The notes beneath the pieces are model-generated. The model was given only the letters and a program-made list of their open reading frames with translations. It searched no databases and had not been told where the DNA came from. From positions 1-6,855 of the forward strand of contig JAAWSH010000090.1 of the NCBI GenBank assembly GCA_022801475.1: a stretch of DNA of 6,855 bases, written 5' to 3'. The stretch is from Acutalibacter sp. (GTDB lineage: Bacteria > Bacillota > Clostridia > Oscillospirales > Acutalibacteraceae). The position numbers were made by a program, and so were the translations under genes. Position 1 is the first letter of the stretch. Every line of letters starts with the position of its first letter. Below are positions 1 through 5,655 of this stretch, in pieces.

Positions 1-1
1 T

Positions 2-976
2 GGCTGCGGTCAGGTGGAGCTGGAGGGAGAGAAGATCTGCATAGACCAGCTTATTGATGCTTGGACCAGTACCCTGGAGGCCACCTTCCCCAGCCACGCC
101 GCCCCGGTTCCAGTGGCTGTGGACGCGCCCCTTTATACCCAAAAGTACAGCGGCGGACCCTCCCCGCACATTGCCCGGCCTCGGGTGTTTATTCCCGCTT
201 TCCCGGGCACCAACTGCGAGGTGGACTCTGCCAGGGCCTTTGAGAAAGTGGGGGCCCAGGCCCAGGTGCTGGTGGTAAAGAACTTGACCCCCCAAGATAT
301 TGAGGAAACGATTCAAGCCATGGAAAAGGCCATCCGTCAAAGCCAGATTATCATGATCCCCGGGGGCTTTTCTGGCGGCGACGAGCCCGAGGGCTCGGGC
401 AAATTTATTGCTACCACCTTCCGTAATCCCCGCGTTGCCCAGGCGGTAACTGACCTGCTGGAGGCCCGGGACGGGCTGATTTTGGGCATCTGTAATGGCT
501 TCCAGGCCCTGATCAAGCTGGGCCTGCTGCCCTACGGGAAGATCAGTGAAACACTGGACCCCAACGCGCCGGCTCTGACCTTCAACAGCCTGGGCCGCCA
601 CGTTTCCCGAATGGTATACACCCGGGTGACCAGCGTAAAATCCCCTTGGCTGGCAGGCGTGCGGGCCGGAGACGTGCACACCATTCCAGTATCCCATGGC
701 GAGGGGCGCTTTGTGGCAGACGAGGCCACCGTGCGGCAGCTGGCCCAAAACGGACAGATTGCCACCCAGTATGTGGACCCGGACGGCGCGGTGAGCGGGG
801 ACATTTTGTGGAACCCCAACGGCTCGGTCTGCGGCATTGAGGGCATTACCAGCCCAGACGGCCGGGTGCTGGGCAAGATGGGACACTCGGAGCGCAGGGG
901 CCGGGACCTGTATAAGAATGTACCCGGACACAAGGACCAACTGCTGTTCCAGTCCGGCGTAGCGTATTTCCGGTAA
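2..976 (+). CDS. purL: Phosphoribosylformylglycinamidine synthase, C-terminal part (5' truncated by window)
   Basis: FGAM synthase catalyses the ATP- and glutamine-dependent conversion of FGAR to FGAM in purine synthesis in the cytosol. The reading frame is open from base 2, so the start lies outside the window and about 324 residues are visible. Visible residues 1 to about 30 are the tail of the synthetase domain. After a linker, the class I glutamine amidotransferase domain begins near visible residue 59 (RPRVFIPAFPGTNCE). The nucleophilic Cys lies in GICNGFQ (codon 491-493). The His and Glu of the triad are in GHSER (codons 884-886 and 890-892), and a conserved VSHGEGR lies between. Synthetase and glutaminase on one chain indicate the long single-chain PurL, about 1,240 residues in clostridia; the GHSER...KNVPG tail resembles what I recall of the clostridial clade. 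The stop is TAA at 974-976, followed by a hairpin spacer and terminator. The family assignment is near certain. Confidence 0.97.
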   Translation, partial: GCGQVELEGEKICIDQLIDAWTSTLEATFPSHAAPVPVAVDAPLYTQKYSGGPSPHIARPRVFIPAFPGTNCEVDSARAFEKVGAQAQVLVVKNLTPQDIEETIQAMEKAIRQSQIIMIPGGFSGGDEPEGSGKFIATTFRNPRVAQAVTDLLEARDGLILGICNGFQALIKLGLLPYGKISETLDPNAPALTFNSLGRHVSRMVYTRVTSVKSPWLAGVRAGDVHTIPVSHGEGRFVADEATVRQLAQNGQIATQYVDPDGAVSGDILWNPNGSVCGIEGITSPDGRVLGKMGHSERRGRDLYKNVPGHKDQLLFQSGVAYFR

Positions 977-982
977 TCAAAA

Positions 983-1014
983 GCACGGAAAGGCGGTCTG
1001 CCAGCACCGTGCTG
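983..1014 (+). other. Hairpin(s) in the purL-DAHP synthase spacer
   Basis: Directly after the purL stop, GCACGG (983-988) can pair with CCGTGC (1007-1012), enclosing an inner GGC/GCC pair (992-994 / 1000-1002). A competing pairing is CAGCAC (1002-1007) with GTGCTG (1009-1014), but its one-base loop is too small unless the inner pairs open. No T-run follows, so this is not a terminator by itself. It may protect the purL 3' end or be part of a leader for the DAHP synthase gene. The complementarity is visible in the sequence; any role is inferred. Confidence 0.4.
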
Positions 1015-1025
1015 CCCCAGGAAGG

Positions 1026-1075
1026 GCCCGTACCGGCCGGAAAAAATCTTTTGGGCCATACGGGCTTTTTCCTTC
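1026..1075 (+). terminator. Rho-independent terminator after purL
   Basis: GCCCGTA (1026-1032) pairs with TACGGGC (1059-1065). An inner GGCC (1035-1038) pairs with GGCC (1054-1057), leaving a small CC/A internal loop and an A/T-rich loop. TTTTT and a pyrimidine-rich tail follow at 1066-1075. It works in the + direction only, since no T-run lies on the other side. It ends purL transcription. Because it lies only about 48 bp before the DAHP synthase start, and no convincing promoter is visible in between, it could also act as an attenuator for that gene. Confidence 0.8.
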
Positions 1076-1117
1076 TTCTCAATTCCCGCGAATTTTTATA
1101 CAGAAAGCGTGATACCC

Positions 1118-2152
1118 ATGTCCATGACTCTTAACCGCCAGCTGCCCCTGCCCGCTGACCTAAAGGCCCAGTATCCCCTCTCCCCCAAGGTCCAAGAAAT
1201 CAAGGCTGCCCGAGACCAGGAGATCCGGGATATTTTCCTGGGGCGTTCCCAAAAATTCCTGGTCATTATAGGCCCCTGCTCCGCTGACAACCAGGATGCC
1301 GTACTGGACTACGTCCATCGTCTGGCTGAGGTCAACCAGGCTGTAAAGGACAAGCTGGTGCTCATCCCCCGGGTCTATACCAACAAACCCCGCACCACCG
1401 GCCAGGGCTACAAGGGTATGCTCCACCAGCCCAGCCCGGACAAGGACCCTGACCTTTTAGAAGGCATTATTGCCATCCGCCGGATGCACATGCGGGTCAT
1501 GGAGGACTTCGGCCTCTCCGCTGCCGACGAGATGCTCTATCCGGAAAACCGCAGCTATTTGGACGACGTGCTCAGCTACGAGGCGGTGGGAGCCCGGTCT
1601 GTGGAAAACCAGCAGCACCGGCTGACAGCCAGCGGCATGGACATCCCTGTGGGTATGAAAAACCCTACCAGCGGCGACCTCTCGGTTATGCTGAACTCTA
1701 TCCAGGCTGCCCAAAGCGCCCATAACTTCCTCTACCGGGGCTGGGACGCGGCCACCACCGGTAACCCTCTGGCCCATGCCATCCTCCGGGGCGGGGTGGA
1801 CAAATACGGCACCTGTGTGCCCAACTACCACTACGAGGACCTTATGCGCCTGTGTGAGCTATATATGGCCCGGGACCTGGAAAACCCGGCGGTGATTGTG
1901 GACGTGAACCACTCCAACTCCAATAAGCAATACAAAGAGCAGGTGCGCATTGTCAGTGAAGTGCTTCACAGCCGAAATTATAACCCGGACCTCCACCGAC
2001 TGGTAAAAGGCGTGATGATTGAGAGTTATATTGAGGAAGGCTGCCAGCCTATTGAGGGCCAGCGGGTATACGGCAAGTCCATCACCGACCCATGTCTGGG
2101 CTGGGCAGACACCCGGAACGTGATTTTTAGCATTGCGGAGAAGGCCTCTTAA
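1118..2152 (+). CDS. aroF: 3-deoxy-7-phosphoheptulonate (DAHP) synthase, type I (AroF/G/H-like)
   Basis: The enzyme condenses phosphoenolpyruvate and erythrose 4-phosphate to DAHP, the entry step of the shikimate pathway, in the cytosol. Its 344 residues match the length of the E. coli AroG class (about 350). All four metal ligands known in that class can be placed: Cys54 in GPCSA, His265 in VDVNHSNSNKQ, Glu302 in GVMIES and Asp331 in GWADT. The substrate loop KPRTT (90-94) is followed by GQGYKG, one residue longer than the E. coli loop. GARSVENQQHR near 158-168 corresponds to GARTTESQVHR. Three starts are possible: GTG 1109, ATG 1118 and ATG 1124. ATG 1118 is chosen because the weak purine stretch AGAAAG (1102-1107) is about 10 bases upstream. 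The symbol aroF is conventional; which aromatic amino acid inhibits the enzyme cannot be read from the sequence. Confidence 0.95.
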   Translation: MSMTLNRQLPLPADLKAQYPLSPKVQEIKAARDQEIRDIFLGRSQKFLVIIGPCSADNQDAVLDYVHRLAEVNQAVKDKLVLIPRVYTNKPRTTGQGYKGMLHQPSPDKDPDLLEGIIAIRRMHMRVMEDFGLSAADEMLYPENRSYLDDVLSYEAVGARSVENQQHRLTASGMDIPVGMKNPTSGDLSVMLNSIQAAQSAHNFLYRGWDAATTGNPLAHAILRGGVDKYGTCVPNYHYEDLMRLCELYMARDLENPAVIVDVNHSNSNKQYKEQVRIVSEVLHSRNYNPDLHRLVKGVMIESYIEEGCQPIEGQRVYGKSITDPCLGWADTRNVIFSIAEKAS

Positions 2153-2190
2153 ACTATTGGTATTCCTTTTTTAAAGCACAAATCCCAGAG

Positions 2191-2376
2191 AGCCTTTGAG
2201 CAGAAAGGTCCGGGGTGGTCATGAATCAGCCCGAACCCGCAAGCATCCCCCTATAAAGAGGGGCAGGGAAAAGCCGCAAAAGGCTTTGGATGCCCGTCGT
2301 TATACTCTTGTTGATTAGGGCTTCTTGCGGCTGATTATAGCCAAGATAAAGAAAAATAGCAGGCCCTAAAGGCTGC
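2191..2376 (+). ncRNA. Putative structured RNA / leader upstream of the Nudix gene
   Basis: This gene-free spacer is rich in mutually complementary segments. CCTTT (2193-2197) pairs with AAAGG (2204-2208). AATCAGCC (2224-2231) pairs with GGCTGATT (2329-2336). GCAA (2239-2242) pairs with TTGC (2325-2328). GCATCC (2243-2248) pairs with GGATGC (2288-2293) and encloses two hairpins, CCCT/AGGG (2249-2252 / 2259-2262) and AAAGCC/GGCTTT (2270-2275 / 2282-2287), which makes a three-way junction. A further hairpin with a bulged G lies at 2359-2376, just before the ribosome binding site. AGCCGCAA (2272-2279) can instead pair with TTGCGGCT (2325-2332), breaking the main stem. I do not recognise a known riboswitch, T-box or 6S signature. 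It may be a leader of the Nudix gene, an independent small RNA, or a 3' UTR structure of the DAHP synthase gene. Confidence 0.4.
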
Positions 2377-2379
2377 CAA

Positions 2380-2385
2380 GGGAGG
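2380..2385 (+). promoter_or_regulatory. Shine-Dalgarno site fixing the TTG start of the Nudix gene
   Basis: GGGAGG at 2380-2385 lies 9 bases before TTG 2395, which is ideal spacing. The next in-frame ATG (2407) would be 21 bases away, too far. The sequence therefore favours the rare TTG start codon. Confidence 0.8.
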
Positions 2386-2394
2386 AATACAATT

Positions 2395-2886
2395 TTGAAA
2401 TCAGAAATGATCCGAAACTCTGCCAAGGCCCTGTTCCTTCGAGAGGGCCTGCTTCTGTTAAACCAGCACCTGACCAGCCAGGGAGAGGTCTACTACGACC
2501 TGCCCGGCGGGGGCCAGCACCCATACGAGACCATGGAAGAGGCCGTGGTCCGGGAAGTTTTGGAGGAGACGGGCTTTACTGTGGAGCCCGTGCGCTTTGC
2601 GGCCCTGGCCGAGGAAATATTCACCAATGAGGATATGCGCCAGCGGTATCCCCAGTACTGCCATCGGACCATGCACATCTTTGTGGTGCGGCAGGCGCCG
2701 GGCACTGGCCAGGGGGCCCTCTGTGAGCTGGACTTTCAGCAGACCGGCAGTGTCTGGGTCACACCAAAGGAGGCCGGGCGGCTGCCCCTGGTACCCCTTC
2801 AGCTGCGGGGGCGGGTGGCAGAGGTGCTAAAAGCCCCAGGCCCGATCTATTTGGGCACTGTACGCCGGGATGAGGTGTGTATGTAG
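2395..2886 (+). CDS. Nudix (MutT-like) hydrolase
   Basis: Nudix enzymes cleave nucleoside diphosphates linked to another group, with Mg2+ or Mn2+; the substrate here is unknown. The 163-residue protein has a complete Nudix box at residues 39-61. Gly39, Glu45, Arg53, Glu54, Glu57, Glu58, Gly60 and Phe61 fit the G-x5-E-x7-REU-x-EE-x-GU pattern exactly, so it should be catalytically competent. The preceding strand reads YYDLPGGG (33-40), typical of the family, and the length suits a single-domain enzyme. The start is TTG (2395), chosen for its strong upstream SD. It follows a structured spacer and is followed by a palindromic element, with no co-directional partner close enough to suggest a function. 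A housekeeping role such as removal of damaged nucleotides is possible but not shown. Confidence 0.93.
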   Translation: MKSEMIRNSAKALFLREGLLLLNQHLTSQGEVYYDLPGGGQHPYETMEEAVVREVLEETGFTVEPVRFAALAEEIFTNEDMRQRYPQYCHRTMHIFVVRQAPGTGQGALCELDFQQTGSVWVTPKEAGRLPLVPLQLRGRVAEVLKAPGPIYLGTVRRDEVCM

Positions 2887-2933
2887 AGCCCGTGTATCCG
2901 GTACCCTGTGGGCCTACAGCCTGTTGAGGTACA

Positions 2934-3051
2934 TTATAGTTAACGCAGTTCAAAAGAGGTGATACCTCTTTTGAACCTGGCGGCAGGGGTATGCCCGCGC
3001 CGCTCTACTTGAAAATCGCCATGTACCGATTTTCAAGTGCGTTTACTATAA
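2934..3051. mobile_element. MITE-like palindromic element with cloverleaf symmetry
   Basis: This 118-bp non-coding element has 14-base terminal inverted repeats with one mismatch, TTATAGTTAACGCA (2934-2947) against TGCGTTTACTATAA (3038-3051). Between them lie three more hairpins. The first is a 13-bp perfect stem with loop GAT (2948-2960 / 2964-2976). The second is a G+C-rich central hairpin, GCGGC/GCCGC (2980-2984 / 2999-3003) with inner GGG/CCC (2986-2988 / 2994-2996). The third is a 12-bp perfect stem with an 8-base loop (3007-3018 / 3027-3038). Almost every base can pair, as a four-way junction. The two ends are related over about 22 bases (19 matches). No ORF or transposase is present, so a transposase supplied in trans would be needed. 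No flanking target duplication is clear, because the ends themselves read TATA. A REP-like element or a processed RNA are alternatives. Confidence 0.6.
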
Positions 3052-3144
3052 AAGCCTCTGGCTGCTTAGCGTTGGTTTTTTTGATCTCATGGACCGCTTT
3101 CTTTTTCCTATTTGCTTTTAAAAGCAGCAATTAAGAGGTTTTGG

Positions 3145-3176
3145 GCCCCGCTTCTCAGGCGGGGCTCTTTCTTTTT
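3145..3176 (+). terminator. Rho-independent terminator upstream of the sugar operon
   Basis: GCCCCGC (3145-3151) pairs perfectly with GCGGGGC (3159-3165) around a 7-base loop, followed by TCTTTCTTTTT (3166-3176). It points in the + direction and separates whatever is transcribed from the Nudix/element region from the dehydrogenase promoter just downstream. It lies 259 bp beyond the Nudix stop, so it would end either a long Nudix 3' UTR or a transcript starting inside the spacer. Confidence 0.85.
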
Positions 3177-3208
3177 GCGGCTCCGCCCTATTTTTTTCAA
3201 CTTTCCTA

Positions 3209-3237
3209 TAGCTTTTCCAGTCAAGCCACGCTATAAT
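3209..3237 (+). promoter_or_regulatory. Likely promoter of the dehydrogenase/TIM-barrel unit
   Basis: A consensus -10 box TATAAT lies at 3232-3237, about 34 bases before the ATG. It sits in an A/T-rich stretch directly downstream of a terminator, which suits a new transcription start near 3244. The -35 region is poor: 17 bases upstream is TAGCTT (3209-3214), so an activator may be required. The AAAGG ribosome binding site (3256-3260) is 10 bases before ATG 3271. Confidence 0.6.
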
Positions 3238-3270
3238 AGACACAAACCAGCCAAGAAAGGATGGAACAAA

Positions 3271-4476
3271 ATGGAAAACAAACCGGTTCGGGTAGCCATG
3301 GTGGGCGTGGGTGCCATCAGCGGCATTTACCTGAAGAATCTTACCCACACGTTTCAGGAAGTAGAGCTAATTGGCGTCTGCGACCTAATTCCTGAAAGAG
3401 CGGAAAAAGGCGCGGCCTATGTAAAGGAAGCCATAGAACAGGGAGCCAAGGTCCCAGAGCCAAAGATTTATAAAGATATGTACCAGGCCTTTGAGGATCC
3501 CCAGGTAGAGGTGGTCCTAAACCTGACCCGTCCCTATGAGCACTTTGAGGTGACAAAGCAGGCCCTGCTGCACGGCAAGCACGTGTACAGCGAAAAGCCC
3601 CTGGGCGTGGACATGGGCGAGGCGGTGGAGCTGATTTCTTTGGCAGAGGAGAAGGGCCTGCGCCTGGGCGGCGCGCCGGACACTTTTATGGGCGCGGGCA
3701 TTCAGACCGCCCGGCGGCTCATTGACAGCGGAATGATCGGCGATGTGGTGGGGGCCAGCTGCGCCATGGTCTGCCACGGCCACGAGACCTGGCACCCAGA
3801 CCCGGAGTTCTACTACAAACGTGGTGGCGGACCCATGCTGGATATGGGCCCCTATTATGTCACGGCTCTGGTGCAGCTGCTGGGCGAAGCCAAAGGCCTG
3901 ATGGGTCTGGCCAAGCGCAGCTTCCCCCAGCGGCTGATTACCTCCCAGCCCCACCAGGGAGAGACCATTGAAGTGGACGTGGACACCTGGCTTTCTGGAA
4001 ATATCGAGTTCACCAGCGGAGCCATTGCCCAGGTATTTACCACCTTTGACGTGCACTACACGGCCCAGTCCCGGTTTGAGGTGTACGGTACCAAAGGCAG
4101 TATGATGGTGCCAGACCCCAATACCTTCGGCGGGCCGGTGCTGGTGCTAAGGCCCGAGGACGCGGCGGCGGCTCCAAAAGCCGACCCAGGCCTTGCCCGC
4201 CACGGGGTGCCGGACTTCTACCGGGGCTGGAAGGAGATGCCCCTGCTCTATGACTACCCAGAGAACAGCCGGGGCCTGGGCCTGGCAGATATGTGCAAGG
4301 GCATCCGCACGGGCCGGGACCACAGGGCCAACTACCAGCAGCAGAGGCACGTACTGGAGATTATGACCGGGTTCAGCAAGTCCGGGGAGAACAGGGCCTA
4401 TGTTCCCATGACCACCAAGTACACCCGCACCGCGCCTATGGAGAACAACCCCATGCACGGGGTACTGGACGACTGA
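3271..4476 (+). CDS. Gfo/Idh/MocA family NAD(P)-dependent oxidoreductase
   Basis: This family oxidises or reduces sugars, inositols or sugar derivatives in the cytosol using NAD(P). The protein has 401 residues, a normal length. It has an N-terminal Rossmann fold with GVGAISG (12-18) for the dinucleotide, then the family's EKP motif (108-110) after VYS, then the C-terminal substrate domain. The catalytic region reads GGGPMLDMGPYY (185-196), with Asp191 and a Tyr pair where many relatives have His. ATG 3271 is chosen because it has an SD and starts the Rossmann strand at once. An upstream in-frame start at 3112 would put the terminator and promoter inside the gene. Its partner is the TIM-barrel gene about 270 bp downstream, with no clear terminator between, so the two are probably co-transcribed. 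No transporter or regulator lies in the window. The exact substrate is unknown; a 3-keto-sugar or inositol pathway is a reasonable inference. Confidence 0.93.
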   Translation: MENKPVRVAMVGVGAISGIYLKNLTHTFQEVELIGVCDLIPERAEKGAAYVKEAIEQGAKVPEPKIYKDMYQAFEDPQVEVVLNLTRPYEHFEVTKQALLHGKHVYSEKPLGVDMGEAVELISLAEEKGLRLGGAPDTFMGAGIQTARRLIDSGMIGDVVGASCAMVCHGHETWHPDPEFYYKRGGGPMLDMGPYYVTALVQLLGEAKGLMGLAKRSFPQRLITSQPHQGETIEVDVDTWLSGNIEFTSGAIAQVFTTFDVHYTAQSRFEVYGTKGSMMVPDPNTFGGPVLVLRPEDAAAAPKADPGLARHGVPDFYRGWKEMPLLYDYPENSRGLGLADMCKGIRTGRDHRANYQQQRHVLEIMTGFSKSGENRAYVPMTTKYTRTAPMENNPMHGVLDD

Positions 4477-4490
4477 GAGGGATAGAGAAA

Positions 4491-4697
4491 CGCGGAGCTT
4501 CGCGGCCCGGATGACAGTAAAAGTTTCGTCCACCTTTTCAAAGGTGGCAGGAGACGGGGGGCAGCGCCCCCAGCCGCCGGAGGCTTTCTGGTGCGTCCAG
4601 CACAATAAATGGGCATTTTCACAGAAAATACCCATACCCCTTCGGAAAAATACCGGGGCTGGGAGATGGTCCACCACGGATACGCCAACGGGCGTAT
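4491..4697. repeat. Chain of intergenic hairpins inside the sugar operon
   Basis: The spacer holds six successive inverted repeats: CGCG/CGCG (4491-4494 / 4501-4504); CCACCTTT/AAAGGTGG (4530-4537 / 4540-4547); GGGGGC/GCCCCC (4557-4562 / 4566-4571); ATGGG-C-ATTTTC against GAAAAT-A-CCCAT (4609-4620 / 4624-4635, one C-A mismatch); CCC..CGG/CCG..GGG (4638-4645 / 4653-4658, with a TT bulge); and ATACGCC/GGCGTAT (4680-4686 / 4691-4697). None is followed by a proper T-run, so none looks like a strong terminator. The second and third resemble, from memory only, hairpins dispersed in intergenic DNA of related gut clostridia. They may stabilise the upstream mRNA end, tune expression of the second gene, or be inserted repeats. 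Confidence 0.55.
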
Positions 4698-4747
4698 TAT
4701 TACAAAGAAATCAACATAAAAATCATCCATGAAAGGAAGTTATCATC

Positions 4748-5575
4748 ATGAAAGCAGCATACACCGGCTGGACCTGGATCCACGGGGACCAGGACACCGC
4801 CAAAAAACAGCTGGAGCAGAGCTTTAAGGAGTGCAAATTCCTGGGCTATGACACAGTGGAGAACTTTGCCTTTATCCGGGACTATTACAAGGACGACCCC
4901 AGCGAGCTGAAAAAGCTGGCCGAAGCCTGCGGCGTGGAACTGGTGAATCTATACGGCCACTTTGACTTTGATGTAGAGGCCTCTCTGCAAAAGGGCATGG
5001 AGCAGGTGGACTTCCTGGCAGAGATCGGCGGTAAATGGTATAACTGCCAGAACGGCGGCTTTGGGGACGACGGCCCTATCGAACGGCCCACCAACCCCGA
5101 AATGCTGGATAAGACCTGTGAGATTGCCAACCGCCTGGGCCAATATGCCAAAGAAAAGGGCGTCACTGTGTGCTTCCACCCCCATTATGGCACCTGTGTG
5201 TTCAGCCAGAGCGACATTGACTACTTTGCATCTCACACCAACCCAGAATATGTATCCTTCTGCTTGGATACCGCCCATACCACCCTGGCGGGCATAGATC
5301 CGGTGGCGCTAATCCGCCAGTATGGAGACCGTATTGCCTATATGCACCTAAAGGACGTGGATACTTATGCCTTGTCTAAAGCGGAGGGCCGGGCCAAAAT
5401 GGCCACCTTCCGGGCCCTTGGCCACGGCACTGTGAATTTTCCCGCTGTAAAGGCCGCCCTGGAAGAGGTGGGCTATGACGGCGTGGTCTGCGTAGAGCTG
5501 GACCGGCCCGAGGTGTGCAACTTCCACTCCGCCGAGGTATCCCGTATCTATCTGCGGGATGTGCTGGGAATTTAA
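4748..5575 (+). CDS. Xylose isomerase-like TIM-barrel protein (sugar isomerase/epimerase or IolE-type dehydratase)
   Basis: The 275-residue protein belongs to the sugar phosphate isomerase/epimerase superfamily, metal-dependent TIM barrels that act on keto-sugars, inososes and similar compounds. Visible family features in order are Glu38 in YDTVENF, FHPHYGT (143-149), CLDTAHT (172-178, likely metal-site Asp174 and His177), MHLKDVD (199-205, His200), LGHGTVNFP (224-232) and VCVELDRP (247-254, Glu250). The HPHYGT and CLDTAH blocks recall inosose dehydratases (IolE) more than simple epimerases, but this does not settle the reaction. The start ATG 4748 has an AAAGGA SD at 4732-4737. The gene follows a Gfo/Idh/MocA dehydrogenase in the same direction, a pairing known for keto-sugar processing (for example E. 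coli YcjS with YcjR). A strong terminator follows the stop. A C-deglycosidase role is less likely, as no small partner subunit gene is present. Confidence 0.9.
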   Translation: MKAAYTGWTWIHGDQDTAKKQLEQSFKECKFLGYDTVENFAFIRDYYKDDPSELKKLAEACGVELVNLYGHFDFDVEASLQKGMEQVDFLAEIGGKWYNCQNGGFGDDGPIERPTNPEMLDKTCEIANRLGQYAKEKGVTVCFHPHYGTCVFSQSDIDYFASHTNPEYVSFCLDTAHTTLAGIDPVALIRQYGDRIAYMHLKDVDTYALSKAEGRAKMATFRALGHGTVNFPAVKAALEEVGYDGVVCVELDRPEVCNFHSAEVSRIYLRDVLGI

Positions 5576-5608
5576 CGCCGCGCTCTCTGCTTGAAACATT
5601 TCTAAAGC

Positions 5609-5649
5609 AAAAAGATAACCCTGCGAGGTTTTCGCAGGGTTATCTTTTT
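5609..5649. terminator. Strong bidirectional terminator between convergent genes
   Basis: A perfect 18-bp inverted repeat (5609-5626 / 5632-5649) surrounds the loop GGTTT. The outer five bases are A's on the left and T's on the right, so each strand reads a G+C-rich stem followed by a T-run. It lies between the + strand TIM-barrel gene (ending 5575) and the - strand metallo-beta-lactamase gene (ending 5745), and would stop transcription from both sides. Confidence 0.9.
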
Positions 5650-5655
5650 ATTAGC

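Noticed and set aside
1000..1013. A 14-base sequence (GCCAGCACCGTGCT) also found at 5809-5822.
   Set aside because: The second copy is inside a conserved coding stretch of the metallo-beta-lactamase gene. One such match between G+C-rich sequences in a window this size can occur by chance, and the flanks do not match.
1093..1102. TTTTTATACA as a -10 region for the DAHP synthase gene.
   Set aside because: The position 16-18 bases upstream falls in the terminator's pyrimidine tail and offers no credible -35 box.
2207..2220. GGGGTGGTC ahead of the Nudix gene as a possible T-box core.
   Set aside because: The conserved T-box bases (GGTGGNACCGCG) are not completed, and no specifier-type Stem I or matching terminator pair is visible.
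2221..2256. An 11-codon ATG frame (MNQPEPASIPL) inside the structured spacer, as a possible leader peptide.
   Set aside because: The G-rich stretch before it is only about 3 bases from the ATG, the peptide has no run of aromatic or regulatory codons, and its bases are better explained by the stems.
3112..3270. An upstream extension of the dehydrogenase frame from 3112.
   Set aside because: It would run through a clear terminator and the TATAAT promoter. The family's Rossmann strand begins just after ATG 3271, which has its own ribosome binding site.
3517..4056. A 179-codon open frame on the - strand within the dehydrogenase gene (similarly 4147-4677 and 1457-1831).
   Set aside because: These are long antisense frames typical of G+C-rich coding DNA. 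They lie over genes with unmistakable family motifs and show no recognisable protein of their own.
5576..5600. CGCTCT and CTTGAAA after the TIM-barrel stop, resembling the interior of the cloverleaf element at 3001-3014.
   Set aside because: The matches are short, interrupted and without the paired arms, so a decayed second element cannot be supported there.
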